A stretch of 14,052 nucleotides of DNA from assembly GCA_030592825.1 (NCBI GenBank), contig JAUVIG010000054.1, positions 1 through 14,052 on the forward strand, read 5' to 3'. This document shows, piece by piece, positions 6,808-13,967 of the stretch. A program made the translations under genes and the position numbers. Source of the stretch: Chlorobiota bacterium (GTDB lineage: Bacteria; Bacteroidota; Bacteroidia; Bacteroidales; JAADGE01). Numbering within the stretch: position 1 is the first letter of the stretch; every line of letters starts with the position of its first letter. The notes beneath the pieces were generated by a model. The model saw only the letters and a list, made by a program, of their open reading frames with translations, had not been told where the DNA came from and ran no database searches.

Positions 6808-7815
6808 ATGATAAAAGAAGCTCAATACTATAAAAAACTTGACAGCCAAAAAGTTCAATGTATACTATGTCCGCATAATTGCATTATAAATATTAATAAA
6901 TTCGGGAAATGCAGAGTTCGTAAAAATATTGACGGCAAATTAATTTCTGAAAACTATGCAGTTATTTCATCTTTTCATTCTGATCCCATTGAAAAAAAAC
7001 CCTTATATCATTTTTATCCGGGAAAGAACATATTATCAATCGGAAGTGTCGGTTGTAATTTAAAATGTGAATTTTGCCAAAATTCCAGCATATCTCAATC
7101 TTCGGTTGAAGAATTCAAACATGCTAAAATAATTTATCCGGAAATTATCATTAAAGAAGCAAAACGAACAAGAAATAATATCGGTATTGCCTATACATAC
7201 AATGAACCAATAGTATGGTATGAATTTATGCTTGAAACAGCAAAGAACGCAAAAGATGAAAAAATGAAAAATGTTGTTGTTACAAACGGATATATTAACG
7301 AAGATCCTTTAAATGAACTTATTCCGTATATAGATGCTTTCAATATTGATTTAAAGGCATTTACAGAAGATTTTTATAAAAAACAAACAAAATCTTCTCT
7401 TGCACCTGTTCTCAAAAACATTGAAATTATAAAAAATAACAATAAACACATAGAAATTACTAATCTAATAATACCTGAATTAAATGATGATAAACAAATC
7501 TTTGAAGATATGATCAAAGAAATTGTAAATATTTCAGGCAAAAACACAATAATTCATTTATCAAGATATTTTCCTGCATATAAAATGACTTTAAATGCAA
7601 CAGATAAAAGCACTATGACAGAATTATTCGATATTGCAAAAAAACATCTGAATTATGTATATCTCGGAAATATAAAAACTGACAGAGGACAAAATACCTA
7701 TTGTCCGGAATGTAATAATAAAGTTATTTCAAGAACAATGTATTATACACAAATAAACGGAATGAGTAATCAAAGATGCTTAAATTGCAAAACAGAAATC
7801 CCGATTATCAGTTAA
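6808..7815 (+). CDS. amrS: AmmeMemoRadiSam system radical SAM enzyme
   Basis: Radical S-adenosylmethionine protein of 335 residues from ATG 6808. A TTG at 6769 would add 13 residues (MFICTIFCILSNA) that are not family-like, so the internal ATG is preferred. The order of motifs is typical: an N-terminal cysteine cluster (C18, C21, C25, C35), the sequence DPIEKKPLYHFYPG, the radical SAM [4Fe-4S] motif CNLKCEFC (C83, C87, C90), the TYNEP segment, and a C-terminal zinc-ribbon-like pair of CxxC motifs (C299/C302 and C324/C327). The family resembles pyruvate-formate-lyase-activating enzymes, but its substrate is not established. It is followed 57 bases later by amrB, its usual partner. The third partner, AMMECR1/AmrA, is not in the window. 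Confidence 0.93.
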   Translation: MIKEAQYYKKLDSQKVQCILCPHNCIININKFGKCRVRKNIDGKLISENYAVISSFHSDPIEKKPLYHFYPGKNILSIGSVGCNLKCEFCQNSSISQSSVEEFKHAKIIYPEIIIKEAKRTRNNIGIAYTYNEPIVWYEFMLETAKNAKDEKMKNVVVTNGYINEDPLNELIPYIDAFNIDLKAFTEDFYKKQTKSSLAPVLKNIEIIKNNNKHIEITNLIIPELNDDKQIFEDMIKEIVNISGKNTIIHLSRYFPAYKMTLNATDKSTMTELFDIAKKHLNYVYLGNIKTDRGQNTYCPECNNKVISRTMYYTQINGMSNQRCLNCKTEIPIIS

Positions 7816-7872
7816 ATTTACATGATTTAAATTCGTAACATAACAATGTAAAAACAAATTAACAATTTTCAG

Positions 7873-8703
7873 ATGAAGATAAGAAAACCGGCTGTTTCAG
7901 GTAAATTTTATCCTTCCGATAAAAAGGATTTAAGAAAATTATTAGACAGAATTCTAAATTCAGAAAAGAGAAATATTAAAACTGAACTAAATGAAAAAAG
8001 AATTATAGGTGGTGTTGTACCACATGCAGGTTATATTTATTCTGCATATCAAGCAGTACATTTTTTTGAAATTTTAAAATCAAGCAATCAAACATTTGAT
8101 ACTTTTATCATATTAAATCCAAACCATACAGGTTACGGAGCAGAAATTTCTATTGATAATAACGATCAATGGGAAACACCTCTCGGAATAGTTGATGTTG
8201 ACATAGAATTAGCTCAATTAACCGACTTTACATTTTCATCTGATGCACATAAATACGAGCATTCAGGTGAAGTTATGTTACCTCTGTTACAACATTTTAT
8301 TCAGTACGATTTTCAAATTCTCCCCGTTACTATGTCTGTTCAAAATTTTTATAACGCACAACTAATTGCAAATCGAATCTATTTTGCAGCAAAAAAACTT
8401 AATCGCAAAATATGTTTCATTGCATCATCGGATTTTTCTCATTTTGTTGATCCTGAATACGGTAAAAAACAAGATTTTAAAGTTATTGAAAAAATTTTAT
8501 CATTTCAATCTGAAGATATTATTAAAACAGTTAAGGCAAATAATATTTCAATGTGCGGTTACGGACCTGTTGCAACTTTAACAGAATTTGCTCAAATAAT
8601 TTCAGACAAACCAAAAGCCAAACTGCTTAAATTCGGACATTCAGGAGAAGTTCATTATTCAAATGATGTAGTTGATTATGCTTCAATATTAGTATATGAA
8701 TAA
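7873..8703 (+). CDS. amrB: AmmeMemoRadiSam system protein B (MEMO1 family)
   Basis: The 276-residue protein belongs to the MEMO1 family, related in fold to extradiol dioxygenases. It opens with the hallmark RKPAVSGKFYPSD. Putative metal-site residues equivalent to human MEMO1 H49, H81 and C244 are visible as H51 (PHAGY), H85 (NPNHTG) and C228 (MCGYGP). Other family motifs present are EHSGEV (130-134 region), SSDFSHF (185-191) and the C-terminal GHSGEV. The prokaryotic function is unresolved; a role with the radical SAM protein AmrS is inferred from conserved gene association. The length is normal and no motif is lost. It ends 22 bases before the C11-like gene, so co-transcription with that gene is likely. 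Confidence 0.94.
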   Translation: MKIRKPAVSGKFYPSDKKDLRKLLDRILNSEKRNIKTELNEKRIIGGVVPHAGYIYSAYQAVHFFEILKSSNQTFDTFIILNPNHTGYGAEISIDNNDQWETPLGIVDVDIELAQLTDFTFSSDAHKYEHSGEVMLPLLQHFIQYDFQILPVTMSVQNFYNAQLIANRIYFAAKKLNRKICFIASSDFSHFVDPEYGKKQDFKVIEKILSFQSEDIIKTVKANNISMCGYGPVATLTEFAQIISDKPKAKLLKFGHSGEVHYSNDVVDYASILVYE

Positions 8704-8725
8704 AACAAGTTATTAAAACAAAAAA

Positions 8726-9829
8726 ATGTATAAAAAATCAATAATTTTAATAATATTATTCTTTTCAGTTTTATATTTATCAGCACAAAAAAGATATAAA
8801 ACAGAATGGCTTTTTATTTACTATATGCCATATGATAATAACCTAAGCGGACATGGTGATACAATAAAAAACATGTTAAAAAAAGGGCTTATCAACGAAA
8901 ATATTATGGTTACTATTCAGGCTGATTTTGCAGATACATTAGGAATTAAAAGATATATATTAACAAAAGATACCATAATCAAGAATAATATTTTAAATGA
9001 AAATTCTGCTTCTACAAGTACTTTTAAAAGTTATTTAACATGGGTTGATGATAATTTTATATCAAAAAACTATTGCTTAATTTTTCTTGATCACGGTGGT
9101 GGTTTAGATGAATTATGTTTAGACGAAAATCCTGATTTGAAATTCCTGAAAATTGACAGTATCAATAATGTTATTTTAGATTTTAACAAACAAATCGGAA
9201 AAAAAATTGAATTAATATTTCTTCAAGTTTGTGCAAAAGGCTCTATTGAAGCGGTTTATGAAATTAAAGAATGTAGCAATTATACAATGTTTTCTCAAGT
9301 TGTTATGGGAGCCCCTAATTTTTATTACGAAAAAATGTTAAAATACGTTGCTCAAAATCCAAATTTACAAGCCTGTGATATTGCTGAACAGATAGTAATA
9401 AATGAAAGAGAAGATATGTATAATTCTTATGTTTGCATTGATAATAATAAATTTGACAGTTTAAAAATACATTTTAATGCTTTTATCCGATCTTTTAATA
9501 ATACTGATAAAATTGGATTATATGAGAAAAGTTTGATACAATATAACTATTATGATGAGTTTTATTGGGATATAAAGTCTTTTTTAAATAGTCCGGAATT
9601 AAATAAAAACACTGAAACCAAAAAAGAAACTTTATTAAATTACATTTTGAATGAATTAATTATTTTTAATAAAACAAACCCAACATATCCGATTATGGAT
9701 AATTATTGCGGTTTATCAATATTTGCTTTTATAAATGAAAATTATAATTTTAAATATTCGCATCTGCAATTTTTTAAAGATATAAAAATTAAAAAAATAC
9801 AAGATAAATTTTATTTTATTAACAAATAA
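8726..9829 (+). CDS. Secreted clostripain-like (peptidase family C11) protein
   Basis: The 367-residue protein has a signal peptide (MYKKS, hydrophobic core, cleavage near LSAQ). It is followed by the C11 opening TEWLFIYYMPYDNNLS, which corresponds to the family's 'WTvlvYm.aDNnL'. The caspase-like (clan CD) dyad appears intact: His123 in FLDHGGG and Cys169 in FLQVCAKGS. The family usually has Asp two residues before the Cys (FDAC), part of the acidic S1 pocket for Arg/Lys; here it is Gln167, so specificity or activity may be altered. The C-terminal half is divergent, with no sorting domain or other recognised domain. Export to the periplasm is predicted. It follows amrB by 22 bases, suggesting one transcript, but no functional link to the AmmeMemoRadiSam system is known to me. 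Confidence 0.78.
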   Translation: MYKKSIILIILFFSVLYLSAQKRYKTEWLFIYYMPYDNNLSGHGDTIKNMLKKGLINENIMVTIQADFADTLGIKRYILTKDTIIKNNILNENSASTSTFKSYLTWVDDNFISKNYCLIFLDHGGGLDELCLDENPDLKFLKIDSINNVILDFNKQIGKKIELIFLQVCAKGSIEAVYEIKECSNYTMFSQVVMGAPNFYYEKMLKYVAQNPNLQACDIAEQIVINEREDMYNSYVCIDNNKFDSLKIHFNAFIRSFNNTDKIGLYEKSLIQYNYYDEFYWDIKSFLNSPELNKNTETKKETLLNYILNELIIFNKTNPTYPIMDNYCGLSIFAFINENYNFKYSHLQFFKDIKIKKIQDKFYFINK

Positions 9830-9839
9830 AAATTTGACT

Positions 9840-9847
9840 TACCTTTG
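9840..9847 (+). promoter_or_regulatory. Bacteroidota -7 element before the HsdR-N gene
   Basis: TACCTTTG matches TAnnTTTG exactly and is followed by CAC. It ends only 4 bases before ATG 9852, so transcription would start at or next to the start codon, giving a leaderless mRNA. A poor -33-like TTTA lies about 21 bases upstream inside the end of the C11-like gene. This element decides the start of the next gene. Confidence 0.55.
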
Positions 9848-9851
9848 CACA

Positions 9852-10307
9852 ATGTTTCAGAAACTTAATCTTCCCGAGTATTCCTTAAAAATAAAAAAAA
9901 CCAAAAAAGGAATATTAGTTTTTGACATAATCAGAAAAAAATATGTTTTGATAAGTCCGGAAGAGGAAATAAGGCAACTTTTTATTCATTTTCTGATTAA
10001 TGAAAAAAAATATCCGAAAGGGCTTCTTGCAGTAGAAACACAATTAAAGATTTTTAATTTAGTTAAAAGAACTGATATTGTATTGTATGATAAAACAGGA
10101 AATGTAAGTGTTATTGTTGAATGTAAAGCACCGACAGTAAAAATTTCTCAACAAACATTTGATCAAATAGCCCGATATAATATGAACTTTAAAGCAAAAT
10201 ATTTGATTGTTACAAACGGAATAAATCACTATTGTTGCAAACCGGATTACAAAACCGGAACATATGAGTTTTTAAAAGATATACCAAACTATGAGGCTTT
10301 AACCTAA
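9852..10307 (+). CDS. Stand-alone HsdR N-terminal (PD-(D/E)XK) nuclease-domain protein
   Basis: The 151-residue protein consists only of the domain found at the N terminus of type I restriction HsdR subunits. The nuclease core is complete: D75 in RTDIVLYD, the E90-x-K92 pair in VIVECKAP, and downstream Q105xxxY109 in FDQIARYN, which matches the QxxxY motif of HsdR nucleases. There is no helicase domain, and no HsdM or HsdS gene nearby, so it is not part of a type I system here. Short single-domain homologues beginning MFQKLNLP are, from memory, common in Bacteroidota and probably have a housekeeping DNA role, which is unproven. The in-frame TTG at 9834 lies in the promoter region, so ATG 9852 is the chosen start. 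It ends 13 bases before the Nif3 gene. Confidence 0.9.
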   Translation: MFQKLNLPEYSLKIKKTKKGILVFDIIRKKYVLISPEEEIRQLFIHFLINEKKYPKGLLAVETQLKIFNLVKRTDIVLYDKTGNVSVIVECKAPTVKISQQTFDQIARYNMNFKAKYLIVTNGINHYCCKPDYKTGTYEFLKDIPNYEALT

Positions 10308-10320
10308 ATATGAGTTACTT

Positions 10321-11415
10321 ATGAAAATTAAAGATATAACAAACTATTTAGAAAGCATTGTTCCGCTTTCATATCAAGAATCATATGATAATACCGGATT
10401 TATTACCGGGAATAAAGATATTGAACTTACAGGTGTTCTTATAACTCTTGACTCTACAGAAGAAGTTGTTGAAGAAGCCATCCGGAAAAATGCAAATTTA
10501 ATTATAGCACACCACCCAATTATTTTCAAAGGTTTAAAAAAGATAACCGGAAGTAATTATATTGAACGCACTGTAATTAAGGCAATTAAAAACGACATTG
10601 CAATATATGCCGTCCATACAAATCTTGATAATATTATAACAGGTGTTAATTCCGTGCTTTGTGATAAATTAAAACTTAAAAATTGCAGAATTCTTAAACC
10701 TGTAACAAACGAACTGAGAAAACTTGCAACATTTGTACCGATTAATCATGCTGATACCGTAAGAAATGCTTTATTCAAAGCCGGTGCAGGACATATAGGA
10801 AATTACGACAATTGCAGTTTTAATTCAACAGGGTCAGGTACATTTAAAGCCGGAGAAAACACCAATCCTTTTGCGGGTGAAAAACATAAAGTTCATTTTG
10901 AAGAAGAAGTTCGCATCGAAACAGTTTATCCTAAAGCAATTGAACATCAGATTATTCATGCTTTAACAAAAGCACATCCTTACGAAGAAGTTGCTTATGA
11001 TATTTACCCTATTGAAAACAGATATGAAAAAGCAGGAGCAGGAATGATTGGTGAAACTGAAAATCCTACAGATGTTTTATCATTTCTTAAGGAAATTAAA
11101 AAAGCATTGAATGCAAAAGTGATAAGGCATACAAACTTATCGGATAAACCAATTGAAAAAGTTGCATTATGCGGCGGTGCCGGAAGTTTCTTATTAAATG
11201 AGGCAATAAGACAAAAAGCAGATATTTTTATATCAGGTGATTTTAAATATCACGAATTCTTTGATGCTGATAATAAGATTGTTATAGTTGATGCAGGGCA
11301 TTATGAAACAGAACAATTTACAAAAGAACTAATTTATGATACTCTAAAGAAAAAATTTAATAACTTTGCATGTTTTTTATCAAAAATAAATACAAATCCC
11401 ATAAATTACTTATAA
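10321..11415 (+). CDS. Nif3-like dinuclear metal centre protein with PII/CutA-like insert
   Basis: Member of the Nif3/YbgI/YqfO family, cytosolic proteins forming hexameric toroids with a dinuclear metal site; the biochemical role is debated (GTP cyclohydrolase I type 2 annotations are unreliable). The metal ligands are visible: H64-H65 in AHHPIIF, D103 in VHTNLDN (with H99 nearby), and H327 with E331 in DAGHYETEQ. At 364 residues it is the long form: an extra domain at about 130-235 (from LATFVPINHAD to HPYEEVAYDIYPI) corresponds to the PII/CutA1-like insert of B. subtilis YqfO and S. aureus SA1388. The stop codon lies 3 bases before the zinc-ribbon gene, so the two are certainly on one transcript. 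From memory the pair is conserved in Bacteroidota. Confidence 0.95.
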   Translation: MKIKDITNYLESIVPLSYQESYDNTGFITGNKDIELTGVLITLDSTEEVVEEAIRKNANLIIAHHPIIFKGLKKITGSNYIERTVIKAIKNDIAIYAVHTNLDNIITGVNSVLCDKLKLKNCRILKPVTNELRKLATFVPINHADTVRNALFKAGAGHIGNYDNCSFNSTGSGTFKAGENTNPFAGEKHKVHFEEEVRIETVYPKAIEHQIIHALTKAHPYEEVAYDIYPIENRYEKAGAGMIGETENPTDVLSFLKEIKKALNAKVIRHTNLSDKPIEKVALCGGAGSFLLNEAIRQKADIFISGDFKYHEFFDADNKIVIVDAGHYETEQFTKELIYDTLKKKFNNFACFLSKINTNPINYL

Positions 11416-11418
11416 ACT

Positions 11419-12168
11419 ATGGCAGATATCACTAATCAATCAGAAGAACAAAAACTAAAGCTATTGTTTCAATTACAAACAATTGATTCAAAAATTGATG
11501 AAATAAATACATTAAGAGGAGAACTTCCGTTGCAAGTAAAAGATTTGGAAGACGAAATTGTCGGTCTTAATACAAGAAACGACAGAATAAAAGAAGATAT
11601 TGATAACTTAACACAAGCTGCAAACGACAGAAAAAATCAAATTGTTGATGCCGAAGAAAAAATTAAGAAATTTGAAAAGCAACAAATGACCGTAAAAAAT
11701 AATCGGGAATTTGATTCTTTAAACAAAGAAATTGAATTTCAAAAGCTTGAAATTGAACTTAGTGAAAAAAGAATTAAAGAATATAAACTAAAAAATAAAG
11801 AAGAAAAAGATCGAATAAAAGAAATTAAAGAAATAATTAAAGATAAGAAAGCTGATCTTAAAGAAAAGAAAAAAGAATTAGATGATATTAAAGGAAAAAC
11901 AAAGATTGAAGAGGAAAAGTTACAGAAAAAATCTGATACTATTAAAAGTAAAATTGAGGAAAGATTAACTAATGCATATACCAGAATCAGAAATAATGTA
12001 AATAACAGACTTGCTGTATCACCTATTGACAGAGGTGCATGCGGTGGTTGTCATAATAAAATTCCGCCTCAAAGACAATTAGACATTGCTACAAGAAAAA
12101 AGATTATCGTTTGCGAACATTGCGGAAGAATCATCATAGATCCTATGATGGCTGATGAAATCAAATAA
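11419..12168 (+). CDS. Coiled-coil C4 zinc-ribbon protein (zf-RING_7 / CT398-like family)
   Basis: The 249-residue protein consists of a long, very charged coiled coil (about residues 10-185, rich in Lys, Glu and Ile/Leu heptads) and a C-terminal zinc ribbon with two CxxC knuckles (C208-x2-C211 in CGGC and C232-x2-C235 in CEHC). This is the architecture of bacterial zf-RING_7 family proteins such as Chlamydia CT398, which are proposed to bind nucleic acid or transcription/secretion partners; the function is not firmly known. There is no signal peptide, so it is cytosolic. It starts 3 bases after the Nif3-like gene and is the last gene before a strong terminator, so it closes the transcription unit. 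Confidence 0.93.
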   Translation: MADITNQSEEQKLKLLFQLQTIDSKIDEINTLRGELPLQVKDLEDEIVGLNTRNDRIKEDIDNLTQAANDRKNQIVDAEEKIKKFEKQQMTVKNNREFDSLNKEIEFQKLEIELSEKRIKEYKLKNKEEKDRIKEIKEIIKDKKADLKEKKKELDDIKGKTKIEEEKLQKKSDTIKSKIEERLTNAYTRIRNNVNNRLAVSPIDRGACGGCHNKIPPQRQLDIATRKKIIVCEHCGRIIIDPMMADEIK

Positions 12169-12192
12169 CAAAATGTTTCAATATAAAAATTT

Positions 12193-12228
12193 AAACCCGA
12201 AAATTCTTTATACAAATTTTCGGGTTTT
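12193..12228 (+). terminator. Strong intrinsic terminator after the zinc-ribbon gene
   Basis: A perfect 13-bp stem (12193-12205 with 12215-12227) carries a CCCG/CGGG core and a 9-base loop, and is followed by a short T run within and after the right arm. A-rich sequence precedes the left arm. It lies 24 bases after the stop codon of the zinc-ribbon gene and ends the series that includes Nif3. It is the only clear rho-independent terminator in the window. Confidence 0.85.
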
Positions 12229-12233
12229 AAATA

Positions 12234-12259
12234 ATACTTGAAACCACTTCAGCAAGTAT
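12234..12259. promoter_or_regulatory. Short inverted repeat between terminator and PafA-like gene
   Basis: ATACTTG (12234-12240) and CAAGTAT (12253-12259) are perfectly complementary with a 12-base spacer. Centre-to-centre spacing is 19 bases, about two helical turns, the geometry of a dimeric repressor site, about 80 bases before the next start codon. No promoter element can be placed with confidence nearby, so an operator role is only a possibility; chance is also likely for 7 bases in AT-rich DNA. Confidence 0.25.
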
Positions 12260-12338
12260 AAAAACCTGATATAAAAAAGAGTCAAAACCTAAGTTGAGGA
12301 TTTAAGGAATAATCAAAAACTTAACAAAATTATTTTGA

Positions 12339-13967
12339 ATGAAAAAAATATTATTATTATTTATAAGCTTAACATTATTTACAATTTTTGCTTCAGGGCA
12401 AAAAAAAACAGCTCCTGAAAAGCCTAAACTTATTGTCAGTATCTTTGTTGAAGGAATGAGATACGATTATCTTTATAAATATTGGGATTATTTCACCAAA
12501 GGAGGGTTTAAAGCATTAGTATCAGAGGGAATGTTCTATAAAAATGCAGAATACAATTATTTATATACAAAATCCTCCTCAGCTTATGCAACTTTCGTTA
12601 CAGGAGCAAATCCGTCGCAACACGGAATTGTTAATGATTACAGGTATTTAAGGCTGTCTAATAAGAAAGAATACTGTATATACGACAAAAACGTTAAACC
12701 TTTAGGTTCTTCAAATTATAACGATAAAAACTCTCCTGCTTCACTTTTAGCATCAACTTTTTCAGATGAATTAAGATTATCAAATTACAAACAATCTAAA
12801 GTGATAAGCATTTCACCAAAAGACTACGCAGCAGTTTTACCGGCGGGACATCTCGGAAATGCTGCTTATTGGTTAGATAAAGAAACAGGAAACTGGATGT
12901 CAAGTTCATATTACTTTTCAGAATTACCTGAATGGGTTAATCGTTTCAACAATAAAAAGTTTCCGGATATTTATTTAAGCAAAATATGGAATACTTATCT
13001 TCCTGTTGAGAAATACGATAAAAGCCTTGCCGATGATAATTCATTTGAAACAGGATATTTAGGCGGACATACTACATTCCCTTATGATCTTATTGAAATT
13101 AAATCTGATGCGGAAACATACGACATATTAAATTATACACCTTTCGGAAATACTTATACAAAAGATTTTGCAGTTTCTGCAATTGTTAATGAAAAACTCG
13201 GCAGTGATAAATATTGCGATTATTTAAATGTAAGTTTCACGGCTAATTATAATATCACAAAAAAATTCAGTATCAGATCTATAGAAATTGCCGATGCATA
13301 TATCAGATTAGACAGAGACATAGAGCATTTTCTGAATTTTATTAATGATTATGTCGGAATTGAGAATACTGTGATCATATTAAGTTCCGACAGAGGATCA
13401 ACAGATTCGCCGAAACTTTTAAAAAGTATAAACATGCCCGGAGGGTATTTCAAGGACAAAAACGCAGAAATTCTGTTACAAAGTTTTCTCAGAGCAATTT
13501 ATCATACCGATAATTTAATAGAATATTTTGACGGTTCTTATTTATATCTTAACAGAAATAAAATTGAAGATGAGAATTTTGATTTGAATGAAATTCAACG
13601 AAAAATTTCTGATTTTTTAGTTAATTTTACCGGAGTTGCAAATTCAGTTACTTCAGAAGACCTCGAAAGCAGAAATTATACATCAGGTATGTTACTGAGA
13701 GCACAAAACAGTTATCATAAAAAGCGTTCAGGAGATATTTCAGTAATATTAGAACCGGGCTATATTCCCGGCAGTGATAAAAATTACGGATCAGGATACA
13801 GAAACTACACACATGTTCCGTTGATTTTTTACGGTTGGAAAATAAAAGCCGTAGAAAGTTACGAACCCGTTTCAATGACTGACATAGCACCTACCCTTGA
13901 ACGTTTTTTGCAAATTGCATATCCTAATGCGTCAACAGGTAAAGTTTTAAAAGAATTATTGAAATAA
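12339..13967 (+). CDS. Secreted PafA-like alkaline phosphatase superfamily protein, probably degenerate
   Basis: The 542-residue protein has a signal peptide (MKKILLLFISL..., cleavage near ASGQ) and the overall layout of Bacteroidota PafA-type phosphatases: an opening strand SIFVEGMRYDYL, GGFKALVSEG, TGANPSQHGI, the block KDYAAVLPAGHLGNAAYWLD, RLDRDIEHFLNFI and THVPLIFYG. The length fits the family. Against PafA of Elizabethkingia, recalled from memory, the active site is eroded. The first metal Asp (VDQMR) is Glu38. The nucleophile Thr is Ser79. Asn100 is Asp100. The KxR pair is K161/Y163. The DYxGH zinc motif is gone: no Asp or His occurs between residues 296 and 312. The SSDHG motif is SSDRG (D351, R352). 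Only D351, K161 and the THVP His (H492) remain as in PafA. It is therefore predicted to fold alike in the periplasm or outside the cell but not to be a normal two-zinc phosphatase. It stands alone after a terminator. Confidence 0.88.
   Translation: MKKILLLFISLTLFTIFASGQKKTAPEKPKLIVSIFVEGMRYDYLYKYWDYFTKGGFKALVSEGMFYKNAEYNYLYTKSSSAYATFVTGANPSQHGIVNDYRYLRLSNKKEYCIYDKNVKPLGSSNYNDKNSPASLLASTFSDELRLSNYKQSKVISISPKDYAAVLPAGHLGNAAYWLDKETGNWMSSSYYFSELPEWVNRFNNKKFPDIYLSKIWNTYLPVEKYDKSLADDNSFETGYLGGHTTFPYDLIEIKSDAETYDILNYTPFGNTYTKDFAVSAIVNEKLGSDKYCDYLNVSFTANYNITKKFSIRSIEIADAYIRLDRDIEHFLNFINDYVGIENTVIILSSDRGSTDSPKLLKSINMPGGYFKDKNAEILLQSFLRAIYHTDNLIEYFDGSYLYLNRNKIEDENFDLNEIQRKISDFLVNFTGVANSVTSEDLESRNYTSGMLLRAQNSYHKKRSGDISVILEPGYIPGSDKNYGSGYRNYTHVPLIFYGWKIKAVESYEPVSMTDIAPTLERFLQIAYPNASTGKVLKELLK

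Noticed and set aside
7817..7852. TTTACAT/ATGTAAA inverted repeat between amrS and amrB
   Set aside because: It is only 7 bp, AT-rich, with a 22-base loop and no T-tract, so it is too weak to call a terminator or operator.
9834..9851. N-terminal extension of the HsdR-N protein from a TTG codon
   Set aside because: This stretch contains the exact -7 promoter box, and ATG 9852 gives the expected MFQKLNLP start.
9852..10307. Remnant of a type I restriction system
   Set aside because: The gene is intact and has no helicase, HsdM or HsdS remains nearby. Single-domain homologues in housekeeping contexts fit better than decay.
13648..13890. Minus-strand open frame of 80 codons inside the PafA-like gene
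   Set aside because: It has no recognisable domain and is a shadow of the conserved C-terminal block of the plus-strand gene.
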